Source of the DNA: a virus
Length of the DNA stretch: 33,716 nucleotides
IMG/VR virus record: IMGVR_UViG_3300011113_000285
Span: 1 to 33,716 of that record
Direction: 5' to 3' (one strand)
Of this stretch, positions 20,692 through 29,501 are shown piece after piece. Below the pieces are notes generated by a model. The model searched no databases and was not told the DNA's origin. It saw only the letters and a list, made by a program, of their open reading frames with translations. Numbering within the stretch: the stretch's first letter is position 1; every line of letters begins with the position of its first letter. A program made the position numbers and the translations under genes.

Positions 20692-21729
20692 ATGGCATTC
20701 TCAGTCGTCGGTGGTGGACTTTCGACGTACATCCCGTCCACCAATGATCTCGCTACTGGTGCGCTGCAGGTGGAGTTCACCCGCAGCGTCAACTCATTTG
20801 CGATCTCGCGCTACGCGCAGATCGTCCCCGTCACCAAGATGACGGGGTTCTATCTCCGTCAGGACGTTCCCGACAACGTGCGGCTCACGAATGATCGTGA
20901 GTTTGCGTGGCCGCTCGGGAACGACCGTCCCGTCGGCAAGCAGAACGCTTTCGACTTCGTTCAGTATTCGACGCAGCGGTTTGCGTTCCCGTTCTACATC
21001 CCGCAGGAGACCACGCAGCAGGCCGCGTGGGATGTCGTCGCGCAGCACGCTCGTTCCAAGGCGCAGTTGGCGATGACCTCCCGTACGAACCGCGCTGCGT
21101 CCGTCCTGACGGCGACGGCCAACTGGGGAAGCAACTTCGTCGCGGCTCCGGGTACGGCTCCCATCTCGGCAGGGTCGTGGTCTAACTCGTCCGAAGCGAA
21201 CGGCTACATCCAGAAGTCCATTCAGGCCGTCATGCGGCAGGTCAGCCTTTCGACGGGTGGAGCGGTTGCCCCCAACCAGTTGATCATGGTCATCAGCCCG
21301 ACCATCGCGCAGGTCATCTCGCAGGCTCCAGAGGTCAAGGCATACGTTCGGAACTATCCGCAGGCTCTCAACTTCCTGCAGGGTTCCGACACGTTCTCCC
21401 GCTGGGGCATCCCCTCGACGCTGTTCGGTCTTGGCGATGTCGTCGTTGACGATTCGGTCAAGGTGACGAGCAAGAAGGGTTCGGCAAGCGTGACCAGCGA
21501 CTACATCTTCGGCAATAGTGCCGTGTTTGTGAGTCGTCCGGGTGGTCTGGTCGGCGTGGAGGGCGCAACGTCGTTCTCTACCTGCCAGATTTTCGCGTAC
21601 GAGGACATGACCGTCGAGCAGTTCAACGATCCGATGAACCGTCGTATCGAAGGCCGGGTCATCGACAACAGCGTCACGGCTGTCGTCGCTCCGGTCGGCG
21701 GCTATCTCATCTCGGATGTGACCGCGTAA
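20692..21729 (+). CDS. Major capsid protein
   Basis: 345 aa, ATG at 20692 after AAGGGA, in the standard place downstream of the scaffold. It has the composition and flow of an HK97-fold capsid protein: YAQIVPVTKMTGFYLRQDVPDN, a P-domain-like helix (QQAAWDVVAQHARSKAQLAM, SRTNRAASVL), LIMVISPTIAQVISQAPEVK and a beta-rich C-terminus with SRPGGLVGVEGATSF. No large N-terminal scaffold domain, in agreement with a separate scaffold. Its N-terminus VVGGGLSTYIPST echoes the scaffold's TVGGGLSTFVPGT. Confidence 0.88.
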   Translation: MAFSVVGGGLSTYIPSTNDLATGALQVEFTRSVNSFAISRYAQIVPVTKMTGFYLRQDVPDNVRLTNDREFAWPLGNDRPVGKQNAFDFVQYSTQRFAFPFYIPQETTQQAAWDVVAQHARSKAQLAMTSRTNRAASVLTATANWGSNFVAAPGTAPISAGSWSNSSEANGYIQKSIQAVMRQVSLSTGGAVAPNQLIMVISPTIAQVISQAPEVKAYVRNYPQALNFLQGSDTFSRWGIPSTLFGLGDVVVDDSVKVTSKKGSASVTSDYIFGNSAVFVSRPGGLVGVEGATSFSTCQIFAYEDMTVEQFNDPMNRRIEGRVIDNSVTAVVAPVGGYLISDVTA

Positions 21730-21767
21730 TCACGGGTCACTAACTAGCCATCTTCTCCCCTTGCGTA

Positions 21768-21794
21768 GCCGGGGGGGGCTTGTCCCCCCCCGGC
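21768..21794 (+). terminator. Very strong hairpin after the capsid gene
   Basis: GCC plus eight G (21768-21778) pairs with eight C plus GGC (21784-21794): 11 bp with a CTTGT loop, 39 bp after the capsid stop and 16 bp before the connector start. There is no T run, so it probably protects the capsid mRNA 3' end or lowers downstream expression rather than ending transcription outright. Confidence 0.5.
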
Positions 21795-21809
21795 CACGAT
21801 GGAGACGCA

Positions 21810-22295
21810 ATGCCCTACGCTGACTACGCGGATCTGGAACACGCTCTGGATCAGGGCATCATCGCGCAACTCTGCGGTGATGGCGGCGTGCCGATGCCGG
21901 GTCCGAATCCGATGACGGACGCGGCACTTGAGCGCGGCACGGCAAGCGTGCGAGCCTACATCAAGGTCGGGAACATCTACTCGGATGACGAGATCACCGC
22001 CCTTGCGGCAGCGCACGATCCGCTGCTTGTCGCGCTGGTGGTCGATCTCGCGACGGAGTTCCTGTTCCAGCGACGTGGCGCAAAACTGACCCCGGCCATC
22101 GAACAGCGCATTAAGCAGTCCTATTCCTATCTGGAGGGTCTGCGTGACGGCAAGATGCTGTTTGGCTCGGTGGCTGGCAACATCGCTGCCGGAACACCAA
22201 AGGCCGCAGCCGTGAGCACGTCGAATCTCTACTGGTACAACGAGGCGAGCAACTCGCAGTTCTTTCCGCCGCGTCGTGGAACGGTGTACCCGTGA
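21810..22295 (+). CDS. DUF1320-like head-tail connector (Mu gp36-like)
   Basis: 161 aa, ATG at 21810 nine bases after GGAG. Opening YADYADLEHALDQGIIAQLC, then ALERGTASVRAYIKV.NIYSDDEITALA and LLVALVVDLATEFLFQRRG, is the helical pattern of Mu gp36 / DUF1320 adaptor proteins that bind under the portal. The C-terminal extension (about 130-161) is rich in Asn, Tyr and Phe. It overlaps the next gene by GTGA. Confidence 0.85.
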   Translation: MPYADYADLEHALDQGIIAQLCGDGGVPMPGPNPMTDAALERGTASVRAYIKVGNIYSDDEITALAAAHDPLLVALVVDLATEFLFQRRGAKLTPAIEQRIKQSYSYLEGLRDGKMLFGSVAGNIAAGTPKAAAVSTSNLYWYNEASNSQFFPPRRGTVYP

Positions 22296-22975
22296 GCGCG
22301 TGGGCCGCAAAGGTAAGAGCGGCCCTAAAGGATCCCCGCGTATTGCAGGGGATTTCCGCCGTCGCTTCGGAGTGGATGGAAGAGCACATTCAGCAGAACA
22401 TGGGACGGGGGCCGGGTGGTACTCCCGTCGAGCACAAGCCGCTGAAGACGGTCACGGCGCAGACGTGGACTACCAAACGGCAGAAGAAGGGCGTGCTCGG
22501 AACACGACTGAAGACCAGCATCGTGACCACGCGGCGCAGAATCCGCAAAAACGTGTTCATGGTCATCCGTCGCAAGAAGTTGGAGACGGAGTATCTGGTG
22601 CAGACTACCTCGTATCGTGCAGGCGGTCAGCCGCTTCGCGATACAGGCGATCTCGCACGCAGTCTCGGAGCCACCGCCACCAGCACGGGAACTCGCATCA
22701 GGCTGGGGATGCTCGGCAACCGCTACGGCCTGTATCAGGATCGCGGTTTCAAGACCAAGGGGCCGAACTACATCCCACTCACGCGGAAGGGAAAGCGCGG
22801 TCACGGCACAGGGCAGAACCCGATTGCAGAAGGACTGACGCGCAACAGGGATTTCAAGATGGCGTGGAAAGGCGTCACCGTGCCGTCGCGACCATTCATC
22901 CTGCCGACTCGGGACGATATGCTGTCATTCGGTAGGAGCATCTATCTCGGCCTGAAGGCCGTTCTGAAAGGCTAA
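22292..22975 (+). CDS. Virion morphogenesis / tail completion protein (gpG-like)
   Basis: 227 aa from a GTG at 22292 overlapping the previous stop. LKTVTAQTWTTKRQKKG, the segment PLRDTGDLARSLGAT, FGNRYG-like GMLGNRYGLYQDRGF and PSRPFILPTRDD near the end are the shared motifs of Phage_tail_S / gpG-type tail completion proteins. These join the tail tube to the head connector. Very basic overall (many Lys and Arg), also typical. Confidence 0.82.
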   Translation: MSAWAAKVRAALKDPRVLQGISAVASEWMEEHIQQNMGRGPGGTPVEHKPLKTVTAQTWTTKRQKKGVLGTRLKTSIVTTRRRIRKNVFMVIRRKKLETEYLVQTTSYRAGGQPLRDTGDLARSLGATATSTGTRIRLGMLGNRYGLYQDRGFKTKGPNYIPLTRKGKRGHGTGQNPIAEGLTRNRDFKMAWKGVTVPSRPFILPTRDDMLSFGRSIYLGLKAVLKG

Positions 22976-22978
22976 CCA

Positions 22979-23497
22979 ATGGCAATGACGATTCAGGTTC
23001 CCGGCCCGACAGTCGTGCAGTACATTCTCGCAAACACAGGGACAAACTGGACGAATCTCGGATATTCGGACAACGACAATCTGCCGACAATACAATTCAC
23101 GGATCATCAGCACGAAATCAAGACCGCGCTGTCTGGAGCCGTTCCAGAGGAAATCGTGATGAACGGCGCAGAGGCTCGCATTGGCGTGTCTTTGGTCAAG
23201 TGGGATCAGACGAACTTCACAAGCCTTCTGGAGTTCGTTCGCGGAGGTCAGGACTACAGCATCCCGGGGACTCGCGTGGTCGGGCAGGCAAATCCACGTC
23301 TGATTTCGCTTCGGCTCAATGCAGCGGACGGCAGCAACTGGGTGTTCCGAAACGTGTATCCGCAAACGGAGTTTATGGGGGATTCCCAATGGGGAAACCG
23401 CGAGCGCGTGCTCACGCTTGCTTTCCGAACTCTGTTCATCAAGAACGCTGAAACTGGCGTTGTTACGGATCCTTGGGTATACACGGCGGCACAATGA
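22979..23497 (+). CDS. Probable major tail tube protein
   Basis: 172 aa, ATG at 22979 three bases after the previous stop. Mostly beta, with PTIQFTDHQHEIKTALSGAVPEEIVMNG and later FRTLFI, the size and composition of a tail tube subunit. It is placed after the tail completion gene and before the frameshifted chaperone pair, as in siphoviruses. No separate sheath gene is seen, so the tail is probably non-contractile. Confidence 0.72.
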   Translation: MAMTIQVPGPTVVQYILANTGTNWTNLGYSDNDNLPTIQFTDHQHEIKTALSGAVPEEIVMNGAEARIGVSLVKWDQTNFTSLLEFVRGGQDYSIPGTRVVGQANPRLISLRLNAADGSNWVFRNVYPQTEFMGDSQWGNRERVLTLAFRTLFIKNAETGVVTDPWVYTAAQ

Positions 23498-23757
23498 TCG
23501 AACTAACCGACGACAACGACCCGTACCTGTTCTCCATCCGCATCCCCGCCGGACAGTTGATCCTGCAGTACATGGAGGTGCTGTCATGCCTGCAGGAATC
23601 GCTGCGGGATTCAACGCAGCCTACGAACGCAGATATCATCGCTGCCGTTCGTAGGGCGTCGAGGACTCGCGAGGTTGCGCTCGCGGCGCAGGACTATGAG
23701 ATCACGGCTGCGTGGCTCAGGATCACGAAGGCGGTCGAGGCAGCGGGAAACGTCTGA
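23494..23757 (+). CDS. Tail assembly chaperone, short form (gpG-type)
   Basis: 87 aa, ATG at 23494 overlapping the previous stop (ATGA). Helical, no membrane segment. The last in-frame codons are GGA AAC GTC TGA; the GGGAAAC slippery site lets a fraction of ribosomes shift to the -1 frame and add 85 residues. This copies the lambda G/GT arrangement, where both products chaperone the tape measure and tail tube. Identification rests on position and frameshift more than on sequence. Confidence 0.85.
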   Translation: MIELTDDNDPYLFSIRIPAGQLILQYMEVLSCLQESLRDSTQPTNADIIAAVRRASRTREVALAAQDYEITAAWLRITKAVEAAGNV

Positions 23758-23797
23758 GGGCATCCGCACGGTTCCTAGCGACGTACGGACGGATGCC
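23745..23797 (+). promoter_or_regulatory. -1 programmed frameshift site
   Basis: G GGA AAC at 23745-23751 lies in the correct reading frame for a -1 slip (lambda uses G GGA AAG). A spacer of 7 nt is followed by a perfect 8-bp stem, GGCATCCG (23759-23766) with CGGATGCC (23790-23797), a suitable stimulator. The -1 frame is then open for 85 codons, while the zero frame stops at once (23755-23757). Confidence 0.9.
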
Positions 23798-24008
23798 TGA
23801 CGAGTTTGATGCAGAGACCGCTATGGGGCTTGCCGCGAACATTCCCGGCATTGAGGCGAGCAAGGCGTTGTGCTTGGCTCGCGCAATCTCCATCGCTTTC
23901 GGGGACGCGAAATCGCTCGCAAACGCTGTCTATGAAATGACCGGATCTGCAAAACTCGCCCAGCGCGTCGAGGTGCAGGCCCAGATGCGAAAGGCGATCA
24001 ATGGCTAA
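23751..24008 (+). CDS. Tail assembly chaperone, frameshift extension (gpT-type)
   Basis: The 85-residue -1 extension read as KRLRASARFLATYGRMPDEF onward, joined to the first 86 residues of the gene at 23494 to give a fusion of about 171 aa. A GTG at 23712 in this frame has no ribosome site, so separate initiation is unlikely. Helical (IEASKALCLARAISIAFG, AQRVEVQAQMRKAING). It overlaps the next gene by 8 bases. Confidence 0.85.
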   Translation, partial: RLRASARFLATYGRMPDEFDAETAMGLAANIPGIEASKALCLARAISIAFGDAKSLANAVYEMTGSAKLAQRVEVQAQMRKAING

Positions 24009-24459
24009 CGTACCGGACATCATGTACACCATGCGCGGCGATCTGGCTGCATGGATGTCGGAGCGCGGTTACGGCGACACGGTGTACATCGTGGAGGCTC
24101 GCATTGACGAGGTGGTCGGGCCTTACGCCATTCAGATCATCCCCGGCGCAGACAATGCCGTACATCCGAACTCCGGCGTTGGATTGGTAAGAACCGCCGT
24201 GGATATCGTGGTCTGGTGGCGCGGGATGCTCGACCCCATGCAGCGAGGTACGGAGCGCATCGCGGGTCAACACGGCATTCAGCAGTTCGTCGCGGAACTC
24301 CGCGAGTATCTGGTGCAGCGAACCTACGACGGCATGGTGATTCCCCTGCTGTTTCGCAACGGCGGCACAGTCGAGGCTATCGCGGAACTTGAGGGCTGGC
24401 TCACGTTGCGCGATTCATACGATTTCGCGTATGAAATGGATTGGACGGTCAAGACGTAA
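24001..24459 (+). CDS. Hypothetical tail protein
   Basis: 152 aa, ATG at 24001 inside the end of the chaperone extension. Mixed alpha/beta with LAAWMSERGYGDTVYIVEA, TAVDIVVWWRG and FVAELREYLVQRTYDG. The general look (helix, strands, long helix) is like small tail terminator or tail assembly proteins, but position after the tube and chaperone is unusual for a terminator. No firm family. Confidence 0.7.
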   Translation: MANVPDIMYTMRGDLAAWMSERGYGDTVYIVEARIDEVVGPYAIQIIPGADNAVHPNSGVGLVRTAVDIVVWWRGMLDPMQRGTERIAGQHGIQQFVAELREYLVQRTYDGMVIPLLFRNGGTVEAIAELEGWLTLRDSYDFAYEMDWTVKT

Positions 24460-25433
24460 TGGAAGACCTTGGAAACATCAACATCACCATTCGCGAGAGC
24501 GGTGGCGGCGGCGGTGGTGGTTTCATTCCGGGAATGGGAGGTGGTGGCGGTGGTCAGCCGGGATCCGGCCCCGGCCCTGTTGCCGCGCTGTCTGGTCGCA
24601 CGTCTGGCCTGTTTGACAAACTGCAAAGGGTTTTGGGGGTCACAGGGGAACTCGGGTCTGCTATCCGCTCGCCGTCCGTTGCGGGGTTCGTCGGCATCGG
24701 CAGCAGTTCATCGGCAACGGCGGGAGCGTTGGCCGGATTGACAGGCGCGGCTGCATTGGCGTTTCCTGCCGTCATAGCCGTGACGGGCGCAATCATGGCA
24801 GCAAAGGCGGCTCTTGATGTTCTCAGCAGGGCATCGGAATACGTCGCGGACAGAATCCGGGAGTTGACCAGATTCAGCGGATCTCTGATGGTCGCGACCG
24901 CGCAGGAAAGACTCGCGCAGTTCCAAAGGCAACTGGCGGATGCAACTGTCAACGGCAAGGCGTACGCACAGGTGCAGGTGCTGGAGACGCAGGCCAACAA
25001 CGCTCAAGCGCAGGCGATGCTGCACCTCAACGCGGTCATCGCTGACATGGCTGCGCTGTTCCAGCGGCTCCGATTGGCGTTCTGGCAAACCGTCACACCG
25101 ATCATCAGCGTGTTGTCCACCGTGAACTGGAGGCGGGTGCTGGAGATCGCGAATCTGTTCAATCCGCTGTATCAGGTGCTGCGGCTGACTACGGCGACCA
25201 TTCAGAACCTTCTGCAAAGTCTGGCATCTGTGTTTCAATGGCTTGGATCGTTGCCGTTCATAGGGTCGTTGTCAGGGGTGCAGAGCCTTGCGGCATTCGG
25301 GCAGTATCTCCAGCAGGTGCTTCAATGGCTGCAGGGAATCTGGCAGAACACGCAGCCGCAGCAGCAGCGGGTCGGCAACGTCAACGCATGGTTCATGGAT
25401 GATGTCCGCGCCGTAACCGGAAGGAGATACTGA
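24459..25433 (+). CDS. Probable short tape measure protein
   Basis: 324 aa from the ATG at 24459 (TAATG). Begins with Gly runs (SGGGGGGGF, GGGGGG). It then has a hydrophobic, Ala/Gly-rich segment (about 85-125, AGALAGLTGAAALAFPAVIA) and long helices (LAQFQRQLADATVNGKAYAQ, VQVLETQANNAQAQAMLHL). It occupies the tape measure position, right after the chaperone pair. At the usual 0.15 nm per residue it would set a tail near 50 nm. It is short for a tape measure, and a membrane-penetrating ejection role for the hydrophobic part is possible. Confidence 0.65.
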   Translation: MEDLGNINITIRESGGGGGGGFIPGMGGGGGGQPGSGPGPVAALSGRTSGLFDKLQRVLGVTGELGSAIRSPSVAGFVGIGSSSSATAGALAGLTGAAALAFPAVIAVTGAIMAAKAALDVLSRASEYVADRIRELTRFSGSLMVATAQERLAQFQRQLADATVNGKAYAQVQVLETQANNAQAQAMLHLNAVIADMAALFQRLRLAFWQTVTPIISVLSTVNWRRVLEIANLFNPLYQVLRLTTATIQNLLQSLASVFQWLGSLPFIGSLSGVQSLAAFGQYLQQVLQWLQGIWQNTQPQQQRVGNVNAWFMDDVRAVTGRRY

Positions 25434-27325
25434 TGCCCGTCGTACTGTCACTAGTCACGCGAGACGCGGCGCAGGAGATTTTTGAGAACGCCGACATCGA
25501 CTCCTACGACGTGTCGCCGGAACTCGCAGACGATCAGTTGACCCCGGTCGCGGAACGAATCAGCGTCAGCGTCTCCGCAACGATTTCAAAGGCAAGTTGG
25601 GCGGCTCTAGAGGCTGTTCTAAGGCGATTTGGCAACCGCATGAGCGCGGTTTCCGTCTATGACCCGGCTGCACCAGCATTCCCGATGGTGTATCTGACAT
25701 CAACGGAATGCTCCGATGGCGGTCCATTCGTCAAGACGACGGCTACGGAAATCGTCGGCACGACCTTGATGATGATTCGCGCCGATATCACCGCGCATCG
25801 ACCTTTCTGCCAGACGCGCCCCATTCTGGCGCACACATGGAAACAGTCGATGGCGGTGGACGAGGCTGGAAGGCTTACACGAACACTAGAGGGAAATATC
25901 AGGGCGTTTGGAAATGCACCCGGTCAGACAATCACACCTGCACCAAAGCCGTTGACGTTTGCGGCGTTGCCATCCTACAGCGGCATCGCAGATTTGTTTC
26001 GCAACGCTCTTATGCCGGATGTACCGGGGCCGGGCTGGCGGCGAACTTCGCAATCGTTTGCGTACGATCCTGCGAACCTCGCCTTGCAGTATGTGGTCAC
26101 GGACAAACAGTTCATGCACGATCTGCCGAACTTCGTCCGCGTCGGAGACATGGATTTCACATACGAGCGAACGGCGGAACAGGCTGGAATCGCCAACCTG
26201 TCGTTTTCGTGCGAGTTGGAGACCGACAACAACGCATTCCTGCAGGCAACAGGCGGATGGGGGACGGGAAACAGGCAACTCGTACAGGCTGCGGTCAAAC
26301 TCAGCAAGGCGCGGATCAACGCGGCGTACGCAAACACGATCATCACGCGAATGCGCGTGACCGAACGGGGTCTGCTGAGTGGTCAGTCGATCCGGTTTGA
26401 ACTTGACGCGCAGGTGTTCCCGTCGCTGAACTCAACGTCCGGCATCGCGACCATCGCGCCTTTGGCGTACATGATCGGCCAAAAGTTCACGGTCGCCCGA
26501 ACGCAACCGACAACAGTCTCCGCATTCGGTCAGCCGACGAAGACGGTTGTCAATCAAAATGATGTGTTCAACTGGCACATCATGCAGCCGCTGTGGACAC
26601 AGCAGATGATCAACGGGATGGAATCCTGCGGCTCGCAACCCGCAGGAAATGTTCCGGTCGCGGCTTTCATTCAGTATCCCACGGACATCAACAACTCCGG
26701 CGATATTACGGTGACTGTTGCCGATGTCGTGCTCGACACCGCTGCGCTCAACTCGGAGTTCCAAGGCAAGTTTTCCTCCGACCAGTATCAGCCTCCGCAG
26801 GGCGACAACTACATTACAGTCGTTTCGCACAATGTCGCGCACACAAAGGCTGGGTACAGCAGCGGCCTTGTTCGGCTGTCAACCATGTACACGACGGGCG
26901 CGGATCTGGTGTTTCAGACGCAGAAGCCGCAGGCGATAGTGCGCGAGCGCGTCGAGGTTGCGCGTGCCAACGTGGCTCCGGCAAAGGTGTTCCGACCGCT
27001 GCCAACAGGCGCGTATGTCATGGATGAGGATTGGAATGTATCGTTTGGTAAGTTCGACGCGCAGGGCCAACGTATGTTCATCGGCACATACGAACGCACA
27101 TACTGCATGATCGACAATGGCGACAACGGTCGAGGATTCGCGACACAGGTGAACGCAACCTTCGGCAACATCCGGGCGTGGGGTGCTCCCAATCAAACCC
27201 TGTTGCCGACAGTTGCGAGTATCGCCACCACGGCATCGCAGGAAACGAATGCAAGCGTGTTTGCCGGGTCGATATCCGCCGACCAGAAATACAACACGGG
27301 CGCAGCACAGACCTTTATCACATGA
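25433..27325 (+). CDS. Tail or baseplate structural protein (630 aa)
   Basis: ATG at 25433 within the previous stop (TGATG). Beta-rich with many aromatic and Asn/Thr residues; segments such as LILAHTWKQSMAVDEAGRLTRTLEGNIRA-like (here HTWKQSMAVDEAGRLTRTLE) and TVARTQPTTVSAFG suggest tail hub or distal tail. Placed straight after the tape measure, where distal tail proteins lie. No conserved enzymatic motif seen. Its family is not recognised. Confidence 0.75.
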   Translation: MPVVLSLVTRDAAQEIFENADIDSYDVSPELADDQLTPVAERISVSVSATISKASWAALEAVLRRFGNRMSAVSVYDPAAPAFPMVYLTSTECSDGGPFVKTTATEIVGTTLMMIRADITAHRPFCQTRPILAHTWKQSMAVDEAGRLTRTLEGNIRAFGNAPGQTITPAPKPLTFAALPSYSGIADLFRNALMPDVPGPGWRRTSQSFAYDPANLALQYVVTDKQFMHDLPNFVRVGDMDFTYERTAEQAGIANLSFSCELETDNNAFLQATGGWGTGNRQLVQAAVKLSKARINAAYANTIITRMRVTERGLLSGQSIRFELDAQVFPSLNSTSGIATIAPLAYMIGQKFTVARTQPTTVSAFGQPTKTVVNQNDVFNWHIMQPLWTQQMINGMESCGSQPAGNVPVAAFIQYPTDINNSGDITVTVADVVLDTAALNSEFQGKFSSDQYQPPQGDNYITVVSHNVAHTKAGYSSGLVRLSTMYTTGADLVFQTQKPQAIVRERVEVARANVAPAKVFRPLPTGAYVMDEDWNVSFGKFDAQGQRMFIGTYERTYCMIDNGDNGRGFATQVNATFGNIRAWGAPNQTLLPTVASIATTASQETNASVFAGSISADQKYNTGAAQTFIT

Positions 27326-29157
27326 TTGAAGCATGGTTTGAACTGACCTCGGGCGCAATCGTGCCTGCTCTCGTTCCAGACGAGCAGGTGCGGGAGATCG
27401 CACGCATGGCAGACCTGCCGATCAGCGATCTGTTCTGCATCGACATTCCCGGTGGCGCGACGAACCGCGCACGCATTCGCGTGCTGATCGCGCAGTCCGC
27501 GCTCGCGAACCTCTATGCAAACGACGGATGGCTGGGAACCGCGTCGTGCGTGTTCAAATGGCGGGAGCACAGCGCGGCAACGACGTTTACGATGAACGTC
27601 ATACTGCTACCGCCGCGCCCGTTGTTCATGGTGCCAGAGAGTTCGGGCATTGCGGTCGTTGAGGCAACCGACATTCGGTTTCATTGGGCGCGAACATCTA
27701 CAGATGCGTCGAATACGGCGGCAATGACTCCGCGACAGTACAGCAGCGACGGACGCTATGTTGACAGCGCGACGTACCCGACCTCATTGCTGGAACTGGT
27801 GCAGGACATCAAGAGCGACCTGAGCACGGGTGGCGGCGCAGCCCTGTTAGAAACCTTCCCGACGACGGGATATGCACCTAATGCCGCGCTGCTGGATCGC
27901 ATTGCTAACTACAAGTGGCCGCAGCAGGCTTCTCTTGCGTTGATGTTGGACACCGTTTTGTCCCTATCGGGATACGCGCTGATCTGGAATCCTGCTGCCG
28001 CAGCCGGAGCAGAAAAGTACCTCCTCGTTCCGATCCAGAACAACGGCACGCTGCTGGCATCTTGGATGACGAACAACCAGAGAGCAGTCGCTTCCGGTCT
28101 GGAACCTCCCAGCATCGTCACAGCGACGGCGGAACCGCTCTACGATCTGTGGGAGGGATCCGACGCGATGCAGTACAACCGCAGCCCCGGTGCGGTGGAC
28201 ATCGTGTATCCCCTTCGTGCCTGCGAGGGCCAAACCCACTTCCCGAACAACCGGGCCGCGCTCCCGGCTAACGGAGTGAGATCGCCGGAGTTTGCGGAGA
28301 CGCACTACAACGTCTCCGTGAACACCTCTCGGGCGCGACGAGCCACGTTCGTCGGAATGGTGCATGAGTCGCGAGCGGTCGCCAAGAACGTCGCTGCGCC
28401 ACCCAACTGGAGTCCGGCGGCTGCTAACACGCAAATCGCTGCGAATCTCGTCAACCGGGCGCAGGCCAGCCTTGGCCGCGTCGTCTGGGGAGGATGGGTG
28501 GCACTCCCGAACGGAGTGTTCCGGCTTTCAATGTACCGATTCACGCTCGGTGAGCGCGACGGGCAGGTCGTCCCCATCACCCTGAGCGAATGCGCGGAGG
28601 AGGATTGGAGGCTCGGGCCGGACGGCCTGCTGCCGAACGACCCTCGCGAAATCGTCATTGGGACGGGCATGGTGCAGGCGAGACGATTGTCATCGGGCAG
28701 CATGACTCTGAATGTCATGGAGCCGATGTGCCGGATCTTCCCGGCAGAGATCCTGTCGAGCGAGCCGTGCGGAGCGAGCGGGAACAGTCTCTGGCAATAC
28801 CGATACACGTTCCGCGAGATTGAACCGGATCCGTTGGTGGTTTGTCCGGCTGGAGTGACCATTGGCGCATTCGCTCGCAGCACGGCGGCTAGCACGTTGA
28901 AGGCGCGGAATCTCTGCGAGACACCAAACGTGTATCAGGGTCCGGGCAATCTCAACAACGTCATTGGTCCGGGAGTTCGCCAAAGCGATTACGACCCGGC
29001 ACAGATCATCGTGGAACCCGTTCCAATCATGGCAGGGACCATCGTGATGATGTGCGAGCAGTTCCCCACCAACTCGTACACTACGCAAAATCCGCCAGCG
29101 CAACGAGAATACTGGTTCTCTATGCCGCAGGCGATCAAGACAATCTGTCTGGAGTGA
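27322..29157 (+). CDS. Tail or baseplate structural protein (611 aa)
   Basis: ATG at 27322 overlapping the previous stop (ATGA); the frame is open upstream inside the neighbour. Beta-rich with several Cys (FCIDI, SCVFKW, ACEGQ, SEPCG, RNLCET). EAWFELTSGAIVPALVPDEQ at the N-terminus and repeated short beta segments suggest a hub or tail-tip protein such as a gp27-like platform. No lysozyme or peptidase motif found. Function is by position only. Confidence 0.75.
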   Translation: MIEAWFELTSGAIVPALVPDEQVREIARMADLPISDLFCIDIPGGATNRARIRVLIAQSALANLYANDGWLGTASCVFKWREHSAATTFTMNVILLPPRPLFMVPESSGIAVVEATDIRFHWARTSTDASNTAAMTPRQYSSDGRYVDSATYPTSLLELVQDIKSDLSTGGGAALLETFPTTGYAPNAALLDRIANYKWPQQASLALMLDTVLSLSGYALIWNPAAAAGAEKYLLVPIQNNGTLLASWMTNNQRAVASGLEPPSIVTATAEPLYDLWEGSDAMQYNRSPGAVDIVYPLRACEGQTHFPNNRAALPANGVRSPEFAETHYNVSVNTSRARRATFVGMVHESRAVAKNVAAPPNWSPAAANTQIAANLVNRAQASLGRVVWGGWVALPNGVFRLSMYRFTLGERDGQVVPITLSECAEEDWRLGPDGLLPNDPREIVIGTGMVQARRLSSGSMTLNVMEPMCRIFPAEILSSEPCGASGNSLWQYRYTFREIEPDPLVVCPAGVTIGAFARSTAASTLKARNLCETPNVYQGPGNLNNVIGPGVRQSDYDPAQIIVEPVPIMAGTIVMMCEQFPTNSYTTQNPPAQREYWFSMPQAIKTICLE

Positions 29158-29160
29158 CCC

Positions 29161-29499
29161 GTGGCAACCGACCGTTTCAGCATCATCTTCAACAAGGGCG
29201 CGACGTACCGAACGGGTATCACGATCACCGGAGTCGCGGACATCGCGACCGCGACGTTGTGGAGAGTGCGGTGCGCGATGCCGAACGAAGCGGCCTTCCT
29301 TGAGGCGACGACGGCAAACGGCATGATCATCGCGGGTACAGGCGCAAACAACAAGGTGCTGGTCGTGCCTGCAGCGACGACGGCAGGCTTCCCGCTTGGC
29401 AACGGGCGATACGATCTTGAGATCGAATGGGCTGGCGGCGTGGTGATGCGCTATCTCGCAGGCCAGCCCCTGCAGGTCGTTCCGAAGGTAGGAGCCTGA
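29161..29499 (+). CDS. Small baseplate/fibre-adaptor-like protein
   Basis: 112 aa from a GTG at 29161. Pattern: FSIIFNKGATYRTGITITG, TLWRVRCAMPNEAAFLEAT, then GRYDLEIEWAGGVVMRYLAG and VVPKV. This follows the short beta-sandwich proteins that sit just before tail fibre genes in many phages (G-x-Y-x-[YW]-D-L-E...R-L-L-x-G...V-x-P). It is probably an adaptor or fibre anchor. Confidence 0.7.
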   Translation: MATDRFSIIFNKGATYRTGITITGVADIATATLWRVRCAMPNEAAFLEATTANGMIIAGTGANNKVLVVPAATTAGFPLGNGRYDLEIEWAGGVVMRYLAGQPLQVVPKVGA

Positions 29500-29501
29500 C
29501 G

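Noticed and set aside
23712-24008. Independent gene starting at GTG 23712
   Set aside because: No ribosome site, and the in-frame GGGAAAC site with a stem downstream explains its expression as a -1 extension.
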